Below, one piece after another: positions 1 to 6,660 of a DNA stretch of 6,758 bases (positions are counted from its first letter, which is position 1; every line of letters begins with the position of its first letter). The notes under the pieces are model-generated. The model was given only the letters and a program-made list of their open reading frames with translations. It had not been told where the DNA came from and did not search any database. The stretch is from Kiritimatiellia bacterium (GTDB taxonomy: Bacteria; Verrucomicrobiota; Kiritimatiellia; JAAZAB01): positions 1 through 6,758 of the forward strand of contig JAGYMT010000100.1 of NCBI GenBank assembly GCA_018400335.1, written 5' to 3'. The position numbers and the translations under genes are program-made.

Positions 1-17
1 TTTGCGGTTGATGATAA

Positions 18-92
18 GCGGGAGTAATTCAGTGGCAGAATGTCAGCTTCCCAAGCTGGACGTCGGGGGTTCGACTCCCCTCTCCCGCTCCA
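18..92 (+). tRNA. tRNA-Gly (anticodon CCC)
   Basis: This is a complete cloverleaf. The acceptor stem GCGGGAG (18-24) pairs with CTCCCGC (82-88), followed by discriminator T89 and an encoded CCA at 90-92. The anticodon stem TCAGC/GCTGG closes a 7-base loop TTCCCAA, which gives anticodon CCC, read as Gly for codon GGG. The T arm GGGGG-TTCGACT-CCCCT has the canonical TTC loop start. The D arm region contains the usual AGTGG. Only 17 bases precede it, so its promoter is outside the window. The GIY-YIG gene begins 21 bases after the CCA, close enough for possible co-transcription and 3' processing of the tRNA from the longer transcript. Confidence 0.97.
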
Positions 93-113
93 TCTCTTAT
101 TCTTGAACTTGTC

Positions 114-353
114 ATGTCCTGGACCGTCTACATATTGTACTCCAAGGCGCTCGATCAATACTATGTTGGGATGACGACGGATCCGGTCTTGCGTCAGAAG
201 CAACATCTTCGGGGAGAGAGTCGCTGGACATCCCGAGCCACTGATTGGGTGTGCGTGGCCAGCGAGGATGTTGAAAGCAGGGAGAAAGCGCGTGCGCTGG
301 AAAAGCGTATCAAGGCGCACGGAGCGCGTCGTTATCTTGAAGGAAAGAAATAA
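114..353 (+). CDS. Small GIY-YIG nuclease-domain protein (UPF0213/YhbQ-like)
   Basis: This 79-residue protein consists of little more than one GIY-YIG catalytic domain, the usual size for the UPF0213 class of stand-alone GIY-YIG proteins. The first motif half is VYI at residues 5-7 and the second is YVG at 17-19 (in QYYVGMT). R27 and H31 in the following helix match the conserved Arg and His of the family, and the EKRIK segment with E63 is the probable metal-binding glutamate region. The family cleaves DNA through a single divalent metal, but the cellular role of these small members is poorly defined; repair and mobile-endonuclease roles have both been suggested. The ATG fits the family's N-terminus directly before the first motif. 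No Shine-Dalgarno sequence is apparent upstream, so expression may be weak or depend on read-through from the tRNA. There is no regulator-binding or membrane segment. The domain call is confident and the biological role is not. Confidence 0.88.
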   Translation: MSWTVYILYSKALDQYYVGMTTDPVLRQKQHLRGESRWTSRATDWVCVASEDVESREKARALEKRIKAHGARRYLEGKK

Positions 354-377
354 CCTCGTGTCCGGACATTCTGGTCG

Positions 378-572
378 TCATCTTTCCCCCGCCGGCCGCG
401 GATTCTCCGGGTCGAACCACTGCTCCCAGGTCGGTGCGAGGTAGGGTGGCACTCCCTTCAATTCGAGGGTCAGTATGATGTCCTGGTAGCGGTGGTCAGA
501 TCGGGCAATCGTCGGCATGCGGGTTGCGCTGCCAACCGAGGGACGGATGTGCCAGATCTTTAAGATGTTCAC
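378..572 (-). CDS. Possible small hypothetical protein, translationally coupled to the esterase
   Basis: A 64-residue reading frame starts with GTG overlapping the esterase stop (GTGA, sharing bases 570-571) and ends at TGA 378-380. The predicted protein starts MNILKIWHIRPS and ends WFDPENPRPAGER. The frame can be extended upstream to an ATG at 620, but that part only overlaps the esterase in another frame. Codon third positions past the esterase stop are mostly G or C, like the genes beside it, and the composition is ordinary for a soluble protein (four Trp, many Pro, mixed charges). No Shine-Dalgarno is evident, so translation would rely on coupling through the overlapping stop/start. I recognise no family. 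It could equally be the tail of a decayed gene, or a chance open frame of only 190 bases beyond the esterase. No signal peptide or membrane segment is seen. Confidence 0.4.
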   Translation of the reverse strand: MNILKIWHIRPSVGSATRMPTIARSDHRYQDIILTLELKGVPPYLAPTWEQWFDPENPRPAGER

Positions 573-2458
573 CACGTGTCGGTCCGGAAGGGCGAAGCGG
601 GAAGACCGCTCGAGTTGCACAGGTTACAGCCTTCAGGGTTGTCGGCCCATGCATATCTCACCGCTATAGGTGCGCACACCACTGGATGGCTCACCACGAC
701 CGTGCTTCCCTCTATCACGGCGGTCGCGTCATAAAACTGGCAGTCCGGTCCGGCGATGACGAAAGTTCGGAGTTCTCCGTCGCGGGCCGCCAGTCCGCCA
801 CCGGCATGCGCGAAGCGCAGACGGATGCGGCTGCCTTCGATTGTCATTCCGGAGAAGAGGGGACCGCATGGCTCTATCGGGTGATCATATGTCCTTGCAA
901 GCGCCCACTGCGCCAGGCGGCGGCCCACGTCCTTCTTGTTCTTGGGGTGGATATCCACCGCATCGCCTATATCAATTGCAACTGCCATGCCTGTTTCCGG
1001 CTCGGAGCAGGTCATCAATTGCGCCTCGCGCAGGCGTGCCCAGGAGCTGTCAGGCTCGTGATTCTTTGCCGCTAAATAGTTCGCCAACTGCACCTGGATG
1101 AATGGAAAAATGCCCTGTCCCCATGCGCGGCGCCAGTCGCGGATCATGGCGGTGAGCATGCTGCGATAATAGGCGAAGTTCCCGGCATTGGACTCGCCCT
1201 GGTACCAGATTGCGCCGCGGATTGCGTAGGGCACAAGCGGGACGATCATGTTGTCATAGAGCATGTAGGGGCTGTTGGGATTGCCCGGGCCCATCGGTGC
1301 GGGGGGTTGCTCGATGAGGCCGAAGTTATGCTCCTCCCTGTAGAGCCAGTCGCCGGCGAGTCCGATACGTTTGCCCTTTCCGTCTGCGCGTCCAATGCTC
1401 ATTGCTTCGGCCGGCCCAATCATACCTCCGGCGAACATGAAAGAATAAGCGCGCACCGCGATGACGTTTCTGCCCTCCTTGACCAGTGCGGGCGGGACGG
1501 TATAAGTCCGCGGCTTATCCCAGTGCTGTGTTTCGAAGCCTTTTCCCGTGGCTCCGACTTTCTTCCCGTTGAAATAGGTCACGTCCTGCTTGTCCACCGC
1601 GCCGATTTGGAGCTTCAGCTTCCGGCCGGCCCATGACTTCGGGGCGTCGAAGGCATAACGGAACCAGAATACGCCGCTGTAGTTGTGGCCCGCCTGCTGC
1701 CATGCTGTTGGAAGCTGGATGGAACCCCATCCTTCCTCGGAACAGTCGGGCCGCGCCCAGCCCTTCTTCCCGCCCTCGTTGCCGGGGTCTGACGGCAAAA
1801 CCAATTCATTGCTCTTGGACGATGCCCAGAACGCGGGCGAGTGGGTGGTTGCCTCATAGCGCTCGGTCCATGCGCGGGTATCGGGGTTCTGCATGAGCGC
1901 TTCGCGGCTCGTCCATGTCTCCACAATGGTTCCGCCCCAGCTCGCGTCAATGATTCCGATCATTACATCCAGCTCCTCGTTGAGCTTTTTCGCGAAATGG
2001 TAGGCGACCGCGGAGAAGTTTCCCGCCGTGGAAGGATCTGCCATCTGCCACTTGGCGTCAACGTCATCCCTGCGCCCGGCCGTGGCCAGACGCGGCACGG
2101 TGAGCATCCTGACGGGAACTCCGGATGACTCGCGTACGGCCTTCTCGCCCTGCGGGCCGGTTGCTGACAGCGTGAACTGCATGTTCGACTGACCCGAAGC
2201 GATCCATACTTCGCCGATCCATACGTCGCTGATCTTGACGGTTTTGCCGGGCTCGCTCACCTTCAGATCGTAGGGTCCGCCCGCGGGCATCGGCGGAAGC
2301 CGCAGCAGGAATTTACCGTCCGCCCCGGCGACGTGCTCCGCGGCCCATTCGCCGATTCGTGCCATCACATGCGTGCCGGGTTTCGTCCATCCCCACACCG
2401 GCACGGGTATCCCGCGCTGCAGAACCGCATGGTCGCTGAACAAGGAAGCAAGTTTCAT
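569..2458 (-). CDS. Sialate O-acetylesterase-like SGNH carbohydrate esterase
   Basis: This 629-residue enzyme probably removes O-acetyl groups from glycans. Residues 1-80 form the family's N-terminal beta-sandwich (LFSDHAVLQRG...VPVWGW). The SGNH core follows: nucleophile S91 in SGQSNM, the conserved GGT at 175-177, GESNAG at 421-426, and DIHP at 502-505 supplying the Asp/His pair. The split core holds an inserted jelly-roll domain at about 210-350 (FWFRYAF, YFNGKKVG, GRNVIAVR), as in many longer family members. A C-terminal beta-domain ends with the typical PEGCNLCNSSGLPASPF segment, so the gene is complete. The ATG has AGGAG 8 bases upstream (2467-2471). The start lies directly at the domain edge with no signal peptide, although many relatives are exported. 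It lies 84 bases downstream of the mannosidase. The family is broad, so true sialate substrate is unproven; acetylated xylan, mannan or other sugars are equally possible. Confidence 0.93.
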   Translation of the reverse strand: MKLASLFSDHAVLQRGIPVPVWGWTKPGTHVMARIGEWAAEHVAGADGKFLLRLPPMPAGGPYDLKVSEPGKTVKISDVWIGEVWIASGQSNMQFTLSATGPQGEKAVRESSGVPVRMLTVPRLATAGRRDDVDAKWQMADPSTAGNFSAVAYHFAKKLNEELDVMIGIIDASWGGTIVETWTSREALMQNPDTRAWTERYEATTHSPAFWASSKSNELVLPSDPGNEGGKKGWARPDCSEEGWGSIQLPTAWQQAGHNYSGVFWFRYAFDAPKSWAGRKLKLQIGAVDKQDVTYFNGKKVGATGKGFETQHWDKPRTYTVPPALVKEGRNVIAVRAYSFMFAGGMIGPAEAMSIGRADGKGKRIGLAGDWLYREEHNFGLIEQPPAPMGPGNPNSPYMLYDNMIVPLVPYAIRGAIWYQGESNAGNFAYYRSMLTAMIRDWRRAWGQGIFPFIQVQLANYLAAKNHEPDSSWARLREAQLMTCSEPETGMAVAIDIGDAVDIHPKNKKDVGRRLAQWALARTYDHPIEPCGPLFSGMTIEGSRIRLRFAHAGGGLAARDGELRTFVIAGPDCQFYDATAVIEGSTVVVSHPVVCAPIAVRYAWADNPEGCNLCNSSGLPASPFRTDTW

Positions 2459-2483
2459 CTCTGGATCTCCTGTTTTGTTAAGT

Positions 2484-2519
2484 ATTGCTAATACACAAGG
2501 CTCCTGAAATTGCTGATAC
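2484..2519. repeat. Two near-identical 11-base direct repeats in the mannosidase-esterase gap
   Basis: ATTGCTAATAC (2484-2494) and ATTGCTGATAC (2509-2519) differ at one base and start 25 bases apart in the only sizeable gap inside the gene cluster. The first copy is also the core of a short inverted repeat (GTATT, 3 bases, AATAC, 2482-2494). The gap is more AT-rich than the genes around it. No convincing -35/-10 pair accompanies the copies. They could be a regulator-binding pair, an RNA processing site or chance. Confidence 0.35.
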
Positions 2520-2542
2520 GGTGGAAAGTGATCATGTTGGTG

Positions 2543-4996
2543 TCAGCAAGACGCTGATCCCTCCAAATGGTTGACCTTGAGCGATTTCGCGAAGGCCTTT
2601 GCAGAAGTCTTGCGTTCCGGCTTGAATCGGAGCGTACGCGACTCGCTAGCGAGCAGCGTCACGGCGTTATCGTCGAATACGCCCGGAATCCCATCGGCAT
2701 CCGCCGTTACGAAGAAAGCCGGAGCATCGGTCTTGAGCGTCACGAGGAATCCGCCTCCGTCGGCTTTGACCGATGTCCTGATCTTCGCTGGAGGCAGCGG
2801 GCATCGCTTGTACTCCGTGAGGAACAGGTCGTTGCGGACTTTGCCCTCTTCTGTCGTCATCTCCGCGATCATGAACCCCTGGTTTGGCGCGGCGGGCAGT
2901 TTGTTGAGGGGGTAGATGGCCAGCCTGCGCGAGGAGCCGGGCGGCAGGGTGAACTTCCTCCTGTCGGTCCAGAGCGTACGGCCGTCGAAGCCGACGAGCG
3001 ATACGCGCAGCGAGCCTGAGCGTTTCTGTTGCCGGTCGTTCACGCCCCACAGCTCGATGGGTTGTCCGTACTTGCGCTGGAACATCGTGAGCATCACGGG
3101 GGCGAAGAAGCGCTTCGCCATATAGTGAAGGATCTTCCATTTTCCGCCGTAGTTCAGGCTGGCCCAGCTTGCGACCGGCCAGCAGTCATTTAACTGCCAG
3201 AATATGGTTCCCATGCACACCGGCCTGATGCTGCGCCAGTATTCAACGGCGGTGCGGATCGCCACGCCCTGCTGCACTTGACTGAGATAGACGAAGTTCT
3301 CGAAGCCCTGCGGCATGCGGAAATAGCGGCTGAACATCTCGATGATCTTGGAATTCCCGCCCCCGTTTCGCTGGTGATGCTCCATCACCGGCGCGGTGAC
3401 GTTAAATTGATCGGGAGAGGCATAGGTTCGGATCACGTCCATTGAGGGGAAGGACTGGTAGCCGAACTCGCTGCAGAAGCGAGGCGTCTTGTCGTAGTAG
3501 GCCTGGAACGGTTTGCCTCCATGCCACACTTCCCAGTAGTGCATGTCGCCGCGCGTGTCGTTGTGGAAGCAGTCCGAATAATCGCCGCGTCCGCCGCTGG
3601 GCGAGCACGGCCAGTAGCTGCGGGTCGGATCGCAGGCGTCTACTGTCGCTCCGATCACGCCCTCGTACAGGCGATCGTAATCCACCAGGTACCGGTCGCG
3701 GTTATCGCGTGATTCCTGATACCAATTCAGGGCGGCGAAGTTCTCGTTGTTGCCGCACCAGATTGCGATGCAGGCGTGGTCCCGGAGCCGCTTGACCTGG
3801 TGCGCGACTTCGGCGCGAACGTTATCAAGAAAATCCGGCGTTGCGGGATAGAGTGAACATGCGAACATGAAATCCTGCCATATCAGCAGGCCCTTCGCAT
3901 CGCACAGCTCGTAGAAGATGTCCCGTTCGTACTGGCCGCCACCCCATACGCGAAGCATGTTCATGTTCGCGTCGGCTGCGCTCTGAAGGAGGTTCTCATA
4001 CACTGCGGGTGTCTGACGCTGCGGCATGGAATCAGCCGGGATCCAGTCGGCGCCCTTGCAGAAGATATCCACACCATTGACGCGGAATATCATTGAGAGC
4101 CCGGTCTTATCCTCCTTGTTGATCAACTCAAGCGATCTGAGCCCGATCTTCCTATTCCACGATGCCGAGCCGAGCCGCACCTTGAGATCGTAGCGGTACT
4201 GCTCTCCGTGTCCGTTCGGCCACCAGCGGCGCACGTTCTTCACGCGCAGCGTACGGACTATCGTGTTCGGGCCCTTTTGAAGTTTCACGGAGGTCTTCAA
4301 TGATGCGCCGCCGATTTTGATCTCGATCGGAACGGTGCCGTCCCGCAGGCCCTGGGCCTCGATGATCACTTTGACAAGTGCATCCTTCCCTCGAAAAGCG
4401 GGCTCGGTCATCACGTAATCAAGCCGCACATCGCTCGCAGCGTGCAGCGAGATGCCGCCCTGGATGCCAGAGACCATCAGACAGGGACCCCAGTCCCACC
4501 CGCTGTGGCACTGCACCTTGCGTATCATGTTGCGGTGCATGGATTGTACGGGATTCATGCCGTGCGGAGATGGGTGGGACAAGGCCTTGGCCAGTTTCCT
4601 GCTGACCGGCTCGTGGGCCTTGATGTGGATGGCGATCGTGTTCTTGCCCGGCTTGAGCAGCTTCTTCACCTCGAAACGGTAGCGTCGGAACATATTATCC
4701 ATGGCGCCCGCACGCCTGCCGTTGATGCTGATTTCGGCCACCGTGTCCACTCCATCGCAACACAGCGCCACGGAGGACTCAGCCAGCAATTTTGCAGTGA
4801 CATCAAAGTCGCGTGTATAGGTCCAGTCGCTTGAGCCGAGCCACTGGAGATCTAGCTCGTTGGTCCCCGCGTAGGGGTCGGGCGCCAGGCCGGCATCCAC
4901 CATGGCGCTGAGGTTGTCGCCCGGAACGAGGGCGTCCATACTGCGTCCGTCTTTCCCGCATGTGAGTTTCCATTGACCGTTCAGATTCAATTCCAT
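2543..4996 (-). CDS. GH2 beta-mannosidase (exo-acting)
   Basis: This 817-residue glycoside hydrolase family 2 enzyme is predicted to release terminal beta-D-mannose from the non-reducing end of oligosaccharides by a retaining mechanism. An N-terminal sugar-binding beta-sandwich spans about 1-190 (LNGQWK, VDTVAEISINGRRAG, HSGWDWGP). An Ig-like domain follows at 195-290, and the TIM barrel at about 295-630. The barrel carries RVWGGGQYE (349-357), acid/base E418 in WCGNNEN and nucleophile E510 in FCSEFGYQSFPS; the spacing of 92 residues is close to that in characterised bacterial GH2 mannosidases. C-terminal beta-domains fill 640-817. Length and motifs are complete, with no frameshift. AAGGAG lies 8 bases before the ATG (5005-5010) and the sulfatase stop is only 18 bases upstream, so the two are probably co-transcribed. 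There is no signal peptide: the protein begins at the first strand of the sugar-binding domain. GH2 also contains exo-glucosaminidases and endo-acting mannosylglycoprotein mannosidases, so exact specificity is inferred. Confidence 0.95.
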   Translation of the reverse strand: MELNLNGQWKLTCGKDGRSMDALVPGDNLSAMVDAGLAPDPYAGTNELDLQWLGSSDWTYTRDFDVTAKLLAESSVALCCDGVDTVAEISINGRRAGAMDNMFRRYRFEVKKLLKPGKNTIAIHIKAHEPVSRKLAKALSHPSPHGMNPVQSMHRNMIRKVQCHSGWDWGPCLMVSGIQGGISLHAASDVRLDYVMTEPAFRGKDALVKVIIEAQGLRDGTVPIEIKIGGASLKTSVKLQKGPNTIVRTLRVKNVRRWWPNGHGEQYRYDLKVRLGSASWNRKIGLRSLELINKEDKTGLSMIFRVNGVDIFCKGADWIPADSMPQRQTPAVYENLLQSAADANMNMLRVWGGGQYERDIFYELCDAKGLLIWQDFMFACSLYPATPDFLDNVRAEVAHQVKRLRDHACIAIWCGNNENFAALNWYQESRDNRDRYLVDYDRLYEGVIGATVDACDPTRSYWPCSPSGGRGDYSDCFHNDTRGDMHYWEVWHGGKPFQAYYDKTPRFCSEFGYQSFPSMDVIRTYASPDQFNVTAPVMEHHQRNGGGNSKIIEMFSRYFRMPQGFENFVYLSQVQQGVAIRTAVEYWRSIRPVCMGTIFWQLNDCWPVASWASLNYGGKWKILHYMAKRFFAPVMLTMFQRKYGQPIELWGVNDRQQKRSGSLRVSLVGFDGRTLWTDRRKFTLPPGSSRRLAIYPLNKLPAAPNQGFMIAEMTTEEGKVRNDLFLTEYKRCPLPPAKIRTSVKADGGGFLVTLKTDAPAFFVTADADGIPGVFDDNAVTLLASESRTLRFKPERKTSAKAFAKSLKVNHLEGSASC

Positions 4997-5014
4997 TGTT
5001 CCCTCTCCTTAAAC

Positions 5015-6508
5015 CTATTTAAGCCCAAGTCTCTCAAACTGTTCCTCCGGTGCGTCGTTTGCGTGCATCTCGCGCGCGAGATGCGTGATCATTTTCTTTT
5101 CCAGCTTGTCATCGTTCAATGGGTGCGCCTGCTTCGGGTCCGCCTCGATATCGAACAGCATTGTTCCGAAATCATGGGCGGCCGCCCATCCGTTCCTGCC
5201 GTTGGCCGCGATTCGCATCAGCGGACAACCCTTGGTGAATGGGAAGGGCGGCGCCATCACGGCGGTGCGCATTTCATCCAGCGAAAAGGGAGTTTTCATA
5301 TGCGCTGGATTGTGCGTGTACTGGAACAGGGGACTATTCTCAGCGCTTGTCGGAGCGCGCATGTAGACATGGCGTCCGTCGGTGACGTTTACGTGCGCGC
5401 CGTGCATACCGAACAGCCCGGCCTCGCGTACGGGCGAATCATCGGCGATCGTCCGGCGGAGCGGCCGCCCCTGCATGTCCGGGGGAAGCTCGACCCCGAA
5501 GAACTCGATCAGCGTGGCGGGCAGATCAATGGTTTGTACCAGGCTTCCCCGTCTGCGTCCTGCGATCTTCGTTCGGGGGTCCCATATGAAAAGAGGCGCG
5601 TGCGCTATTTCGTTATAGAAGGGCATTCGGCACTTCGCCCACCAGTCGTGCTCCCCGAGCAGAAACCCGTGGTCGGTGTTGACGATCAGCATCGTGTCCT
5701 CCCACAGTCCGAGGCGGTCCATGGTGTCCAGCACCCGGCCGAGCTGGAAATCGCACATGCTTATCAGCGCGGCATTGAGCATGCGGTAGTGTTTGCTGAG
5801 CTCGCTGTCGCCCTCCCTGTCGAGCGCCCGGTAATCGGGCCAGTCGTTATTGAATCGGGAGAAGTCATAGTCGTAAAGCTGTTTGAAGCGTTCCGGAACG
5901 AAGTAGGGTTCGTGCGGGTCGAAAGTCTCGATTTGCAGGAACCAGTTGTCGCAGGCGTGATTGCGTTCGAGATACTCTATCCCCATGGCCATGGTCTTGG
6001 CCTGGGGCAGATCATCTTCGCCGCGCATGTGAGAACGGTTGATCCAGTCCTGGCGTATCCACGAATCAGCTCCCGACTTCTCCGTACGCTCCGGGTTGGA
6101 CATGGGATAGTCGCACGGATCGGCGACATCGCCGTGCCATGGATCGCCCTCCTGTCCGCGCGAGATCTGCCAGTTGCTGTACTTCGTGTGGTAGTTCGCG
6201 CCGCCTTCCTCCCAGTAGTGGTAATGGTCGCTGATGAGGTGCGAGGGAATCCTGTTGCGCTTGAGCAGTTCCGGCATGGAGTCGTCGAACGGCTCCAAGG
6301 GACCCCAGCTTCTGTGGAGAAAGTTATAGCGTCCCGTGTGCAGTTCGCGGCGCGCGGGCATGCAGGGCATGCTCCCCACGAAACACTTGTCGAAGGTGCA
6401 GCAGTGTGCCGCCAGGCGCTGGAAATTTGGCGCGCGCACCCAGTCGCAGCCGTAGGGCGGCAGCATGTGCCGGTTCAACGAATCGAACATGAGCATTATG
6501 GCTTTCAT
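5015..6508 (-). CDS. Formylglycine-dependent sulfatase (S1 family)
   Basis: This 497-residue type I sulfatase of the alkaline-phosphatase superfamily hydrolyses a sulfate ester. The maturation motif C-x-P-x-R is CMPAR at 49-53, with C49 the residue converted to formylglycine; HTGRYNF (57-63) completes the signature. Metal ligands are D9 in the first strand (MLMFDSLN) and D279-H280 in NTDHG, with K292 and the FYNE segment in the family's usual positions. The second Asp of the common DD pair is Ser here (D9-S10), as in sulfatase subgroups with a DS or DT start. The carbohydrate substrate cannot be assigned. I chose the ATG at 6508 because it follows ACGGAG with a 6-base spacer and begins at the first beta-strand. 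An upstream in-frame ATG at 6541 would add 11 residues and starts at the edge of a repeat. There is no signal peptide. The gene is the first of the cluster in transcription order. A Cys-type sulfatase needs a maturase (anSME or FGE) encoded elsewhere. Confidence 0.95.
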   Translation of the reverse strand: MKAIMLMFDSLNRHMLPPYGCDWVRAPNFQRLAAHCCTFDKCFVGSMPCMPARRELHTGRYNFLHRSWGPLEPFDDSMPELLKRNRIPSHLISDHYHYWEEGGANYHTKYSNWQISRGQEGDPWHGDVADPCDYPMSNPERTEKSGADSWIRQDWINRSHMRGEDDLPQAKTMAMGIEYLERNHACDNWFLQIETFDPHEPYFVPERFKQLYDYDFSRFNNDWPDYRALDREGDSELSKHYRMLNAALISMCDFQLGRVLDTMDRLGLWEDTMLIVNTDHGFLLGEHDWWAKCRMPFYNEIAHAPLFIWDPRTKIAGRRRGSLVQTIDLPATLIEFFGVELPPDMQGRPLRRTIADDSPVREAGLFGMHGAHVNVTDGRHVYMRAPTSAENSPLFQYTHNPAHMKTPFSLDEMRTAVMAPPFPFTKGCPLMRIAANGRNGWAAAHDFGTMLFDIEADPKQAHPLNDDKLEKKMITHLAREMHANDAPEEQFERLGLK

Positions 6509-6514
6509 TGTTTG

Positions 6515-6520
6515 CTCCGT
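6515..6520 (-). promoter_or_regulatory. Ribosome binding site deciding the sulfatase start
   Basis: On the minus strand ACGGAG is followed by six bases (CAAACA) and then the ATG at 6508. The alternative ATG at 6541 is preceded by GC-rich palindromic repeat sequence rather than a purine-rich site. This favours the shorter sulfatase. Confidence 0.7.
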
Positions 6521-6532
6521 AATGGCTTCGCC

Positions 6533-6660
6533 AACCCTCACCCCTGCCTGCGCCGCGTGTCTTGGCGCTTGCCTGCGTGTACGCCTGACTGCGAGCGAAC
6601 TTGCTCAGGCAGGCGCAAGCAGGCGGCAGGCAGGCCTTCCCTCTCCCAGAGGGAGAGGGT
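6533..6660. repeat. Palindromic intergenic repeat element (REP/MITE-like)
   Basis: This is a GC-rich imperfect palindrome. CCTGCCTGC at 6543-6551 pairs with GCAGGCAGG at 6626-6634. Inside it GCTTGC (6567-6572) pairs with GCAAGC (6615-6620), and GCCTGA (6583-6588) pairs with TCAGGC (6605-6610), giving a nested cruciform or long RNA hairpin. TGCCTGC or its complement GCAGGCA recurs several times. The right end is a separate perfect 9-bp hairpin (6639-6659). The left flank AACCCTCACCCC (6533-6544) and right flank GAGAGGGTGA (6653-6662) resemble degenerate inverted ends. It encodes no plausible protein; frames crossing it are translations of the repeat. Dispersed copies in the host genome are expected but cannot be seen from one window. 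Confidence 0.72.
6639..6659. repeat. Perfect 9-bp hairpin at the right end of the palindromic element
   Basis: CCCTCTCCC (6639-6647) and GGGAGAGGG (6651-6659) are exact reverse complements separated by AGA. Neither strand shows a T-run after the stem, so it is not a typical intrinsic terminator. It is best read as part of the repeat element. If transcription of the sulfatase cluster starts to its right, the hairpin would lie in the 5' leader. Confidence 0.7.

Noticed and set aside
524..1075. 183-residue plus-strand open frame opposite the esterase
   Set aside because: It is an antisense shadow of the SGNH esterase gene. Its translation is rich in Cys, Arg and His with no recognisable domain, while the minus-strand frame carries full catalytic motifs.
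2459..2542. Internal promoter for the esterase in the 84-base gap
   Set aside because: TATTAG is a weak -10 candidate and no TTGACA-like hexamer lies at suitable distance upstream.
6543..6634. CRISPR array, because of recurring GCAGGC units
   Set aside because: The units are short, irregularly spaced and palindromic, with no uniform repeats separated by unique spacers.
6639..6659. Intrinsic transcription terminator
   Set aside because: The stem is strong but neither strand has a following T-tract, and the hairpin is an integral end of the repeat element.
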